This document shows, piece by piece, positions 1-10,100 of a stretch of 64,000 nucleotides of DNA. Source of the DNA: Fibrobacter succinogenes (GTDB taxonomy: Bacteria > Fibrobacterota > Fibrobacteria > Fibrobacterales > Fibrobacteraceae). The stretch's first letter is position 1. The number at the start of each line of letters is the position of its first letter. The notes under the pieces are model-generated. The model was not told where the DNA came from, searched no databases, and saw only the letters and a list, made by a program, of their open reading frames with translations. A program made the position numbers and the translations under genes. The stretch is taken from NCBI GenBank assembly GCA_902794535.1, contig CADBHQ010000015.1:103797-167796 (forward strand), given 5' to 3'.

Positions 1-255
1 AAAAACGCAAAAAGGATAATAAAAATTTACCAGATATGCCGATTTTCGCTATTTTTAACAAATGTAAGCGAAATCACATTCGATACACGCGCACATTTTT
101 TATTTCTTGCGAACAGCGATAAAAAGGCCGAAAAAATATATTTTTTCCCGTATTCACAAGTAAACATTATTTTAGGGGCGGAACCCTCCAAATATTCCAT
201 AATTAAGGTATCTTTACCCTCGATGGGAAAAAAGGGATTATCTAAGGGAATCATT

Positions 256-2490
256 ATGAATATTAAAAAACTTATCCCCTGCCTGCTCGCACTCGCTGCG
301 GTACCGGCACTCGCGGCAGCATCCACTGCCACCCCCAAACGCATTGGCCCTGTCAGCTATTATGGCGCTCTCCATACTGACGGCGGTAAAATCGTTGGCG
401 CCAAGAACGGTCAAGAAGCCATGATTCGCGGTATGAGCCTTTTCTGGTCCGACGCTACTGGCATGCCGTACTACAACAAGAACGTGATTACTTGGGCTGC
501 CGAAAACCTGCCCATGGACGTTTTCCGTTTTGCTATGGGCATTACCTATTACGATAGCGATGGCGGTACCAGCAACGCCCTCGACGAAAGCTATTCCTAC
601 GCCGGCGCCCCCGATGGTTACATGGGCATTATCGACCAGATGGTCGAAGCCGCTATCGAAAACGACATTTACATTATTTTGGACTGGCATAGCCACCGCG
701 CAACCAACGAACAGAATATCGCAAAGACCTTCTTTGAACAGGTTGCCAAGAAGTACAAAGACGTTCCTAACGTCATTTACGAAATCTTCAACGAACCCGT
801 AAGCCAGAGCTGGGATCAAGTGAAGGGCTACGCCAACAACATTGTTCCGCTCATCCGCAATAGCACCGACAACCTGGTTCTGGTCGGTACGCCGAGCTGG
901 TCCCAGATGACCCAATACGGTGGCGTAAACGGCAAGAACGTGGGTTACGTTCTCCACTTCTATGCAGGCACCCATGGCGTAGGCACCTACGGTGGCCGCG
1001 CAACACAGGCAAAGAGCAGCGGCAATGCCGTGTTCATTACCGAATGGGGTACCACCAATGCCGACGGTGCAGGCAGCCCGAGCAGCGGCAGCACCCAGGA
1101 ATGGATGAGCTTCATGGAAACGAACAAAATCAGTAACTGTAACTGGAGCTTGCGTGCAGTCGGTAGTAAATACGCCGTCAACAACAAGCAAGAAACTTCC
1201 GCCATGTTCAGCGGCAGCGATGACCTGAACACGATCGGTAAGCTCAACAGTGCAAGCTACAGCGAATCCGGCAAGCTCGTTAAGGATTACCTTTCGAAGA
1301 ACGCAACCGATTGGCCCAGCTTGTTCGCCAAATCTCTGAAAACCGGTTCTTGTTCCTTTAACGCTACGACAGTTAAAGAATCCGCTGGTAACGTTGCAAG
1401 CGTCCTCAAATCTGGCTGTACTTACACCTCCAGCAACGAAAACGTCGTGACCTCTACGGGCGATATCAAGAAAGCTGGCTACGTTATCATGACCGGTAAT
1501 GATGGCTCTCAGTCCCTGGTTATCGTTAGCGCCGAAGCTAAGCAGACTATTGCAGGTTTTGTTGATCTCAAGTGCTACAACAACGGCGACTGCACCAACA
1601 ACAGAACTCAGAAGTACTCTGGTGGCCAGAATATGGAATGGGTCGTCTCCGTGGCTAACACCACTGATGAAGGCGCCAAGTTCACTCTGACCTCCCTTGA
1701 CCCGAGCGTTGTCACGGTCAAGACTGCCACCTGTTCCGACGCATCTTGTTCTTCTCTCCAGAAGGGCAAGCAGGTTGTCATGTATGAATTCAAGGGCTAC
1801 GGTACCGCAAAGGTCGTTGCCACCGCACCTGCAGCAGCTGGTTTCCCCGCCCTGCAAGACACGGTTGAAGTCAGCTACCTCAAGACAGCCAACAGAATTC
1901 ACAGTAACTTCGGTAAGGGTGCCGACAAGCAAGGTTTCGTTTACCTCACTCCTAGTGAAACCAAGGCAAAGTTCCTCCCAGACACCGCCTTGAACGAAAA
2001 GGCTAAGGTTACCTACACCTTTAACGGCAAGGAATCTTCTGATTACCTGACCAAAAACGGCAATGACCTCGTTGCCGGCAGCCAGAACGCCATCGTAATC
2101 GTTACCGGCCATGCCGACGAAACAGCGAACTACGGCGAAGTCACCCGTTCTACCACGGTGATTATTGGCGACCTCGCCTCTGCCGTGAACGCCGAAGAAT
2201 ACTACGCCGCGTTGCAGAAAATGAATGGCGAAGAACAAGGTATTGGCGTCTTCAAGACAAAGCCGACTCTCCCGCTCCGCGCCACCATTGCTAACGCCCA
2301 GTTGCTCGTCAACTCCAAGGAATCTGGAGACATTCACGTGGATGTGTTCTCGATTATGGGTCAGAAGGTTGTCTCTAAGGTTATAAGCAACAACTCGACC
2401 GTATCCCTCGGAAACATTCCTACTGGCGCTTACCTGATTACCGTAAGACAGGGCGTCAAGCAGCTGAACATCAGGTGGACCAAGAAGTAA
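256..2490 (+). CDS. Secreted GH5 endoglucanase with sorting domain
   Basis: Likely endo-beta-1,4-glucanase of glycoside hydrolase family 5, secreted and surface-attached. The start at 256 is chosen because AAGGGA lies 7 bases upstream and the protein then opens with a clean signal peptide (MNIKKLIPCLLALAAVPALA). The catalytic domain spans about residues 30-330: acid/base Glu180 in EIFNEP, nucleophile Glu263 in TEWGTT, and substrate-cleft motifs DWHSH and VLHFYAGTHG (GH5_2-like). Residues about 370-650 form Cys-containing beta-sandwich modules of unknown function. The last ~80 residues (VDVFSIMGQKVVSK, NIPTGAYLITV, basic end) look like a C-terminal secretion/sorting domain. Monocistronic, with its own terminator. 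Family assignment is firm; exact substrate is inferred. Confidence 0.93.
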   Translation: MNIKKLIPCLLALAAVPALAAASTATPKRIGPVSYYGALHTDGGKIVGAKNGQEAMIRGMSLFWSDATGMPYYNKNVITWAAENLPMDVFRFAMGITYYDSDGGTSNALDESYSYAGAPDGYMGIIDQMVEAAIENDIYIILDWHSHRATNEQNIAKTFFEQVAKKYKDVPNVIYEIFNEPVSQSWDQVKGYANNIVPLIRNSTDNLVLVGTPSWSQMTQYGGVNGKNVGYVLHFYAGTHGVGTYGGRATQAKSSGNAVFITEWGTTNADGAGSPSSGSTQEWMSFMETNKISNCNWSLRAVGSKYAVNNKQETSAMFSGSDDLNTIGKLNSASYSESGKLVKDYLSKNATDWPSLFAKSLKTGSCSFNATTVKESAGNVASVLKSGCTYTSSNENVVTSTGDIKKAGYVIMTGNDGSQSLVIVSAEAKQTIAGFVDLKCYNNGDCTNNRTQKYSGGQNMEWVVSVANTTDEGAKFTLTSLDPSVVTVKTATCSDASCSSLQKGKQVVMYEFKGYGTAKVVATAPAAAGFPALQDTVEVSYLKTANRIHSNFGKGADKQGFVYLTPSETKAKFLPDTALNEKAKVTYTFNGKESSDYLTKNGNDLVAGSQNAIVIVTGHADETANYGEVTRSTTVIIGDLASAVNAEEYYAALQKMNGEEQGIGVFKTKPTLPLRATIANAQLLVNSKESGDIHVDVFSIMGQKVVSKVISNNSTVSLGNIPTGAYLITVRQGVKQLNIRWTKK

Positions 2491-2513
2491 TCTAGACCAC
2501 AAGAAATTCCCTT

Positions 2514-2550
2514 AAAGAAAGCCGGGCGCAAGCCTGGCTTTCTTTTTTTT
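2514..2550 (+). terminator. Intrinsic terminator of the GH5 gene
   Basis: AAAGAAAGCC and GGCTTTCTTT pair around a short GC-rich loop, followed by an eight-T run, 24 bases after the GH5 stop codon. Confidence 0.9.
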
Positions 2551-2840
2551 CTTAACGACTATGTCTATCGAGACAACAATCCATTATGCATTCATAAACG
2601 GACATTGTTACCTGTAATAGACATACAGATAAGCAAGCATATGAATACTGCACTCAACAAATTATTGTGAAGAGCGCAGCCTTATAGCGATATAACGAAT
2701 CCTTTTGAAAGGCTAGAAGAGCCAACAGGCACTACCCATATATTGCACTAGTAAGAAGCTCTTGCATACAAAAAGAATCCCGGGCTATCGCCGGGATTCT
2801 TTTTCAAGCCTTATTCCAAAGAATAATTTTATAAAGAGAA
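2551..2840. other. Intergenic region without a recognisable gene
   Basis: This AT-rich stretch between two convergent genes holds no convincing reading frame. Apart from the hairpin at its right end, only a loose inverted repeat (GTCTAT near 2561 and ATAGAC near 2618) is seen. Confidence 0.6.
2771..2804. terminator. Terminator of the envelope operon
   Basis: A perfect 13-bp stem (AAAAGAATCCCGG with CCGGGATTCTTTT) closes a 7-base loop. It is A-rich on one side and T-rich on the other, so it can act in both directions. It lies 36 bases past the stop of the leftward GH18-like gene and ends the five-gene operon. Confidence 0.85.
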
Positions 2841-3896
2841 TTACTTCTTCTTAGCCTTGTAATTGACTTCGGGGCGGAGCTGCAAGCCGATAGTCACCAA
2901 GAGGGAGACAATCGGTTCGTGATGGTCTTGCGAGAGGTCGTAGACCGCAACGCCAGCCATACCTTCGCTCTTGACCTGCTGAGCTACAGCCTTCACAGAC
3001 GGAATACCCATGAACACGATAGTTTCTGCATCGCTCACGGCCACTTCGGACTTAGAAGAAGCATCGAAGGTCACCTTGTATTCCGGAGAATCAAACTTGC
3101 CCATAAGTTCGGCGTAAGACACGTAACCTTCGTTACCGCTACCCGTACCCTGGTGAGAAGATCCAAGACCCTTAGCACCGCTCCAAGTTTTACCGTAAAG
3201 GAAAATTACCGGAACGAGCAAGTCGCCATTCACGCCAGCGCCCTTCACCGCGTTCAGGGTTTCTTCGACAGAGGTAGCACTCTGGTTCGGAACCACAGAA
3301 GAATTTTCTTCAGTCATCTGGTCGGCCATGAACACGTCCACATAAGCGAGGCGGTTCAGGGCATCAGCCTTGTAGGCATCCATGCCGGCTGCCGGATAAA
3401 TCACGGCGGTCACCGGAGCGCCCGAAAGGCCATCGACCAAGGCGTTCAGCAACTTGGCATAATCTTCGGCATCTTCAGCCGTGAGGTTCTGCCAGTCGAC
3501 TTCTACGCCGTCGCCACCGTTTGCAGAAAGCCAGCTAGAGACATTCGAAACAAAAGTCGGCAGGAGTTCTTCGGAAGAAGCGATAGCCTTCAAGTTGCCT
3601 TCGTTTTCGATACCACCCACAGAAACAATCAACTTCACGTTGTTGTCCTTGGACATCTGCACGAGCGTCTTGAAGTTTTCAGCATCGTTTTCATCCGCAA
3701 AGGCGACCGAACCATCTTCACCGGCAGCAAGGCCGACATAATGAATGTCCGTCACAAAGTTATAGCGGATATCTTTCGGATAAAACTGAGAATACTGGCT
3801 CCAGTAGGGATAAAAGCCAACTACCTTGTCGGCAGCAGCCTGGGCTGTAATAGCAGCCCCAAGAGCAAGAGACAAAAGAATCGGTTTAATATTCAT
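2841..3896 (-). CDS. Secreted GH18-like protein, probably inactive
   Basis: A 351-residue protein with the TIM-barrel fold of family 18 chitinases: signal peptide to about residue 22, first strand VVGFYPYW, a SVGG strand near residue 93, and the active-site strand DGVEVDWQ at 129-136. The family signature is DGxDxDWE with the last Glu as proton donor; here the middle Asp is Glu132 and the donor is Gln136. Hydrolysis is therefore unlikely and a carbohydrate-binding or structural role is more plausible (inference). GAGGTG sits 6 bases before the ATG. It is the last gene of the tight operon that starts near 12766, 24 bases behind the lipoprotein gene. It has no C-terminal sorting domain, so it may stay periplasmic. 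Confidence 0.85.
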   Translation of the reverse strand: MNIKPILLSLALGAAITAQAAADKVVGFYPYWSQYSQFYPKDIRYNFVTDIHYVGLAAGEDGSVAFADENDAENFKTLVQMSKDNNVKLIVSVGGIENEGNLKAIASSEELLPTFVSNVSSWLSANGGDGVEVDWQNLTAEDAEDYAKLLNALVDGLSGAPVTAVIYPAAGMDAYKADALNRLAYVDVFMADQMTEENSSVVPNQSATSVEETLNAVKGAGVNGDLLVPVIFLYGKTWSGAKGLGSSHQGTGSGNEGYVSYAELMGKFDSPEYKVTFDASSKSEVAVSDAETIVFMGIPSVKAVAQQVKSEGMAGVAVYDLSQDHHEPIVSLLVTIGLQLRPEVNYKAKKK

Positions 3897-3920
3897 AAAT
3901 TCACCTCATCCTAATTAAGT

Positions 3921-4943
3921 TCACGGGCTTGAAGAGGTCAGAGCGTTACCATCAGCATCTACCATGGGCTGACCATCTTCGCCAATAAGCGGTTCCGTGA
4001 TGGTGTAGCGAAGGAACTGACCCAAATTATCGGTCGGTTTGCATCTTCTATAAGCCCAACCATGTTCCTGCGCAAAGACCGCATACTGGGAGCTAATGGC
4101 AAACGTATCCAATTCAAAGGCCTGCAATATCGCAAGGTCATCGCGGCTGCCGTTATAATTATATAGTTCGGCTTTCTCAAGCAGTTTTTTACTCACCGAT
4201 CCAGGAACAATACTATCTTTTACAGACGCAACAACGTCCGATTCGATTATTCGCAAACCGGCATCTTTACCCTTAGTCACTTTAGTATTGAAGCTGTATT
4301 CATCACTTCCGTAAGTTGCAGATTCACCACCACATGTGACGCTATACTTGAACTTTGTGCATTTTTCATTTTTATCTTTGCGAAGACATACACTGCTATC
4401 AATTACAACAGATTCGTATCCAACAACTTTGGCAATGAGCGAATCGTTTTCCGTACTCTTTGTAATAGCATCTTTATCGCAAATATAGACGGCAGTAAAA
4501 TTAGCTGTAGAGTCGTCAGATATCTTCTTTACACCTACACTAATCGTATCCATCTTATACGTCGTATCATGAACAGCAGTAGGAACAAGAGACTGTTCCC
4601 ACATTTCATCAGGAACGGCCGCATAGGTACGCAAGATATAATGAACCGTGGCGGTATCATCCTCGAAGGCTTTTTTGTCTGCGGGAATGCTATCTGTTGT
4701 GTATGCTTTATAAGCTTCGGCACCGAGAGCCTTGTAGGCAACCGTGTCTCTATTATTCAAATTCCGAATATAATCCTGAATCTGCAAACGAAGTAATTCC
4801 GGGTGGAGTTCTAGGTATTCCTGGGTGTTAAAATCGGCAGGAACAAAGCCCTCAACAGCTTCGACATCGTCTACCGCCATAGAAGAGCAGCCAACAAAAG
4901 CCGAGGCAACAGCAACCGAGAATAAAATTTTAAAGTTTTTCAT
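3921..4943 (-). CDS. Lipoprotein of unknown function
   Basis: A 340-residue protein with a lipoprotein signal peptide ending at Cys19 (SAFVGC|SS). The following acidic segment and two Cys pairs near the middle suggest a folded extracytoplasmic domain, but I recognise no family. AGAGGTG lies 6 bases upstream of the ATG. The gene is 11 bases downstream of the barrel protein gene and 24 bases upstream of the GH18-like gene, so it is almost certainly part of the same envelope operon and may be a lipid-anchored partner of the barrels. Confidence 0.8.
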   Translation of the reverse strand: MKNFKILFSVAVASAFVGCSSMAVDDVEAVEGFVPADFNTQEYLELHPELLRLQIQDYIRNLNNRDTVAYKALGAEAYKAYTTDSIPADKKAFEDDTATVHYILRTYAAVPDEMWEQSLVPTAVHDTTYKMDTISVGVKKISDDSTANFTAVYICDKDAITKSTENDSLIAKVVGYESVVIDSSVCLRKDKNEKCTKFKYSVTCGGESATYGSDEYSFNTKVTKGKDAGLRIIESDVVASVKDSIVPGSVSKKLLEKAELYNYNGSRDDLAILQAFELDTFAISSQYAVFAQEHGWAYRRCKPTDNLGQFLRYTITEPLIGEDGQPMVDADGNALTSSSP

Positions 4944-4954
4944 TGCAACACCTC

Positions 4955-7096
4955 TTAGAAATTCACCGTCACATCGGCAATGATTACGTTCTTATCAATA
5001 GAAAGTTCTTGGTTTGCAACCATGTTAGTAACCGGATCAACACCACCCAAGAACGAAATCTTATCCGTCAGCAAACCATACTGAACAGAAATGAACGAAT
5101 GCGGGGCGATTTTGAATCTCGGACCAACAAGCAGCAAGGATTCTTCGGCCTTGGTGATTGAAGCGAGACCGGAAACTTGATAAGCCACGCCAAATTCGCG
5201 AGTCGACATTTGGTAGCCAGCCAAGAGAGCAAACGGACCATATACGTCTGCATTAAGGCCTGCCATAATGCGGTCGTTCTTACGCTGGAAGCCCTTGTCT
5301 TCTTCGGCATGGTCATAAGAGCCCTGAAGCTTAATCTTGCGATCAAGTCCAAAGAGGCGGCCAAAGTCAACACCAAGACCTGCGGCATAGCGAGTGAACT
5401 TGTCTTCCTCGATATCGGAATTCACCGTCGAAATCATGCCGAAGAGAACGTTCAATTCAACAGCACCATTCCAAGCGAGGTCCAAATTCACGTTCAAGCC
5501 CTTGCGGTCAGGAGTTGCAACACCCATGGGGAGAGCCATGTCGTTTGCCGGATCCACCATGAAGAGTTCCGCTTCGATTTCGCGCATTTTCTTGACATCG
5601 GCATTGTAGCCATTGCGATAGAAGTGAGCATTCTTGTAGTTGTTGTACAAGCGAGAATACAAGTATTTCGATTCACTCTCATTCGAAAGAGCATTATTGC
5701 CATCCGAAGTCATCAAGTTGCCTGCATAAAGCGGATTAGAATTGTACACAGTCATGTACATATTTTCGAGGCTAGACATACCGAATGCATCGACCAAGCT
5801 AGAATAACTACCGTCCTTGAACAGGGCGTTTGCATTCAGCACGGTGGCACCACCACGATAAACCGGGCTAGAGGCCATTTCGCTCCAGAACTTTTCATTG
5901 TTCTGCAAGTACATCACTTTGAGGTTAGCATCAATGCCCGCAAGATCAAGCGTTACATACGGTTCAACATAGAAGCTTGCTCCATTTATCTTGTCCAATT
6001 CCTCAGACGCGATCTTGGCTTTTTGATTTTCATTTATCTTGATGATGACAATCGTATCTTTACGTCCCTGGCTTGCCATTACAGTGTCATAAACAACCGG
6101 GTATTCAGTAATCTGGTAGGAACGCTCTCTATTAGACGACATATAGTCAATAGATTGTTTCAAATTGCTCATGGCAAATTCGCCGTTCAACCCAAAGCCA
6201 AACGGAGAATCCTTAAGCAGTTCCTTGGAATCGAAACCCGCTTCGATAGAAAGCACGGCATTGTCTTCGTAGTGCACAGTGTCTTCTTTGCCGATTGCAC
6301 GAGAGCGGCTAGCCTTGATGCGGTCAAACACATCAGTATAGTTCACACCAAGGTGAGCTCCAAAGGCATCGGCTCCGAGACGCAGACCATAGAAGTAGCG
6401 GTCCGTCCAATCGAAGTCAAAGAACGCCTGGTCGGTCTTTTTGGCAGCATCGCGCATGCGGGCGCCAGTCACCTGAGCATGGATATCACTCAAGGGGCCA
6501 ACATTACCGCTATGGAAGTCTACATTAAGACCCTGCAGCAAGCGGCGGCTCGTAGTATCCAGATTACGCTGGGCCAAAGCTTCAACACGCTTTTCAGCAA
6601 AGATATCGGGTTCCTGGAGCAGCTTTTGCTGCGGGGTATACAGAGTATAAGGCGTATAGCCGACACGCATGTAACCCAAGTTGAAATCCACGTGTTTGTT
6701 CAGGATTTTACCATCATAGCTGAACCAGTGGCCAATCACAGGATTGTTGTTTTCGTCAAAGCCACTCTGCCAATCCTTATGCAAACGAAGTTCAATCGTT
6801 GCCTGAGTTTCAGAACTCGGACGAGCCGTAAGAACCAAGTTAGCATCGGAGAACGCCTGGTTTTCTTGCGTCGGAGAATCATCGCTGAACTGGTCAGACT
6901 TGGCCATAGAGGTAAGAGCGCCAGCTTTGACGGTACCGTTAAACTTGAGTCCCAGAACGGCAGTGCTCAAGGAATCAAGTTTCTGCAAAAGCGAAGTCTG
7001 CTGAGCTTCAACACTTTCGCCTTCAGCAAAAGCGGTCGCCGTAGCGAACAAAATGGCAGAGGTAAGAGAAATTTTCTTGTTAAACATCATATTCAT
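4955..7096 (-). CDS. Outer-membrane beta-barrel protein
   Basis: A 713-residue protein with a signal peptide (cut near AFAEG), a short coiled-coil-like segment (LLQKLDSLSTAVLGL) and then alternating strands rich in aromatic residues ending in ADVTVNF, typical of outer-membrane barrels. It is a clear paralogue of the second half of the adjacent 1635-residue protein: PDIFAEKR...RRLLQGLNVDF matches PQIFARKR...RNLQGANIQF, and LPMGVATPDR matches LPNGLATANR. The start is uncertain by two codons: GGGAGGG lies very close to the ATG at 7096 and better spaced for the ATG at 7090. Operon spacing is 9-11 bases on both sides. Function is inferred: a porin-like or attachment component, not an enzyme. Confidence 0.85.
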   Translation of the reverse strand: MNMMFNKKISLTSAILFATATAFAEGESVEAQQTSLLQKLDSLSTAVLGLKFNGTVKAGALTSMAKSDQFSDDSPTQENQAFSDANLVLTARPSSETQATIELRLHKDWQSGFDENNNPVIGHWFSYDGKILNKHVDFNLGYMRVGYTPYTLYTPQQKLLQEPDIFAEKRVEALAQRNLDTTSRRLLQGLNVDFHSGNVGPLSDIHAQVTGARMRDAAKKTDQAFFDFDWTDRYFYGLRLGADAFGAHLGVNYTDVFDRIKASRSRAIGKEDTVHYEDNAVLSIEAGFDSKELLKDSPFGFGLNGEFAMSNLKQSIDYMSSNRERSYQITEYPVVYDTVMASQGRKDTIVIIKINENQKAKIASEELDKINGASFYVEPYVTLDLAGIDANLKVMYLQNNEKFWSEMASSPVYRGGATVLNANALFKDGSYSSLVDAFGMSSLENMYMTVYNSNPLYAGNLMTSDGNNALSNESESKYLYSRLYNNYKNAHFYRNGYNADVKKMREIEAELFMVDPANDMALPMGVATPDRKGLNVNLDLAWNGAVELNVLFGMISTVNSDIEEDKFTRYAAGLGVDFGRLFGLDRKIKLQGSYDHAEEDKGFQRKNDRIMAGLNADVYGPFALLAGYQMSTREFGVAYQVSGLASITKAEESLLLVGPRFKIAPHSFISVQYGLLTDKISFLGGVDPVTNMVANQELSIDKNVIIADVTVNF

Positions 7097-7105
7097 ACCC
7101 TCCCA

Positions 7106-10100
7106 TTAAAATTCCACATTAAGGGAAGCTTCAAGGACCGTCTGGGAGAACTTACTCTTGTAAGAGCCCGTTTCATCTTTAGTCACGTCGTAGTACTCCG
7201 GCAGGTTCACAACACCTTCAGTCGAACCGGCGGTAGTAAGCAACATCGTGTTGTAATCGTTTTCAACATTAATCATGCCGAAATTCACAGCAAGCCATGC
7301 GTTAGAGGCGATGTTGTAATCGAGACCAACCATCCACTGCATTTGCTTACCCTTCATGAGCGGAGCAAGTGCGGTATAAACATTAGAAGCGTTAGTATAT
7401 TCCGTATTGATCATCTGGAAACCGGCATTGAATCCTAAACGCGGCAGGTATTGCACGTAAAGGCCTGCGTTGATAAAGTCGGACTTGATTTCGCTGGTCT
7501 GATCGAGCAGGCCAATTTCAACCCAATTATCAGTATCCATGGAACGTTCGGAATGCTTGTAAGAACCCGAAATTTCGAGCGGCTTCGAGAAACCGAGTGC
7601 CTTAAAGACATCAATCTTCGCACCACCGCCAAATTCCATAAACTTAGCAGCCTTGTAGTTAAGGATAGTGACATTACCTAGATGATCGTCAATCACCGTA
7701 CTCACCGGCTTCACCTGATTAAAGATACTAAAGAGTCCCTGAACTTCGACGAAATCCTTGAAGTTTGCAATCAGGTTGGTACGAGCACCCATGCGGTTTG
7801 CCGTTGCAAGACCGTTCGGCAGAGACATCTGCAAAGCCGGATCAGAGAGCTGTTCAAGCAAAGCAAGCTGGTTACGCGTATAAACGTTAGTTGTCCAAGA
7901 ATTCTTATTGTAATTTGCGATATTGTAACTGTTAGTTACACTACCACCGAAAGCGTCGTCGTCTGTTCCGAACGGCTTTAAAGCGTCAGTTTCGCTAGCA
8001 TGACCACCAAAAGCAATCGGACTAAACTTGGGAGAGAAGTTATAGAGAGCGTCGAAAGAGGAATATAGCGGAGAATTCACGCCATACTTGACAGACTTGC
8101 CATCCTTATCGGAGTTCTGAATGCGCTGGGCAAAGAATCTCGGAGACTGAGCAAGGTTGTTAAACCAAGTACTGTCGTTTCTCACGAAATCCACAGCAAG
8201 GCGAACACCGAAGTCATCGGTCTTGTAACCCACATTGGCATTCACCAAGAGGGCCATGCCGTTTTGGGATTCCTTTTCAAAGCCAGACAATTCAAGGTAC
8301 GGAAGTTCCGTGTCTTTGTCTAGAGCAAATGCACCCGTCGGATTACCAGCTTCATCGAGTTCCAACGCCCAAGAGGTATCAGGCGTATAGACCTTATCGT
8401 TAGACATTGCGAATTCGCCCGTCACATCAAGAATCAAGTTCTTGTTGCCCATCAAGGAAGCCACATCGGCACCGAGACGGCCGCTTACAATAAAGGTTTC
8501 CTGCGGATTGAGTTCGTAGGGGTTGATGTCCTCCTGTTTATAATCAGAATTTACAACATAGGCCCCTTCTTTTTTCTCATGACGGTATGTGTAGGAGTAG
8601 CTATCCTCGTTGTCGAAGATGTACATCGGAGTCACGCCCAAGTACAAAGAACGATTGAGCGGCAACATTTCGAAGTTGCCAGCAGCTACGAACTTGTCCA
8701 TATTGGCAGACTGAGATGCACCCCAAACTTCATCGTTTGGAAGGATGTTGCCTTCGGCACCGCTAAGATCCAAGACCGCCGTGCGGTTGAGTCGAGCAAA
8801 CAAGGCTTCGGCACGAATTTGACCAAGGGCGTCACCCAGGTCAGAGCGGAACTGGATGTTTGCACCCTGCAGGTTGCGCTGGTTACCTTCGATAAACTGT
8901 TCATGTTCGGCCATGTAACGCTTGCGAGCAAAAATCTGCGGTTCGTACATGATATCAATGCCCGGCAAGAACAAGGTCAGCGGAGAATATTCCTGACGGA
9001 AATCACCCACAACCCAGTATAGGTTGTTACCTACGTTGCCTTCGGCATTGAGCCACGCCACAGAGATGGACTTGGCAGCAGAAGCGAAGTATTCCTGCAT
9101 ACCGGCTTCAAGGCGAAGGGTCGCATTGGCGCGAACATTTTCCCAAGGACGGAAACCGAAGTTCAGGTCAGCCGTAACGAATTCATCTTTTTCCACATTC
9201 GGCATGTGGTTGATACCCGTTGGGTCATCATCGGTATTGAATCTGGACGTCTGGGCTACAGCCCTAATGCTACCGGTGATTTCGACACCGCGCTTGGCGT
9301 TAGCGGAATCAACCTTGCTCTCAATCAATTCCTGATTTTCTACAACCGAGGCTGCAGAAGCGGCCATAGAGGCAGCAAGGATAGCGGCAAAAGTCTTTTT
9401 CATATTCATAGTCTTTTTCATGTTCCAGTCATTGACAGAAATAGTTTCGTCGGAATGAGTCATCCATTTGTAACGCACATGCAAGCCGACACGGTCAGAG
9501 AAGTCCCAATCGAAGCCGACACCAAGTGCTGTTTCCAAGTAGTTAATCGGAGCCTTCTTGTAGTAGAAGGTATTCACCTCATTCTGATACATAGACTGCT
9601 TAAGAGAAACATCGTAAGCGACAGTGGTGTAGGCGCGGTCGGAACGGAAGGTTTCGAGACCAAGGATACCCACCATGTGGAAGGTCGGAGTCACGGCGAC
9701 TGAAGGTTCAAACTGACCGTAGAAACTCCACAGGAGCATGTCCTTCTGAGATTCGCTATAAGCAATCGGGGCTATCGTCGTAGAAATGCCCGAAAGAGCG
9801 GCGTAACCAGTCATCATGATAGTGCGGTCGGTACCAAACCAGCCACCGATATCATAGCCACCCATAAAGGACATGTAAGAAGACCACTTGGTGTGCGACG
9901 GAGCTTCGCCAGTATTTTCAGCCTTCTTGACCTGTTCGACATTGTCGTAGGCCACGAAGGATTCCCAAAGTTCCCAAGTTCCACCGTAAAGACCACCCTG
10001 CTGACGGTACTGCTTGACACCCTTTTCAGAGTTGCTGTAGATACCGGTGCGAGCCACATAGGCCGCACCATTGGCATTACCGGAGTCAGCAATAAAGAGC

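Noticed and set aside
238..2502. A 754-codon open frame antisense to the first GH5 gene
   Set aside because: It mirrors the GH5 gene exactly, has no family motifs, no signal peptide and no ribosome site. Strong codon bias of the real gene keeps the opposite frame open.
5177..7438. A 753-codon frame antisense to the barrel genes
   Set aside because: It runs across the boundary of two real operon genes on the other strand and has low-complexity, basic composition without any domain.
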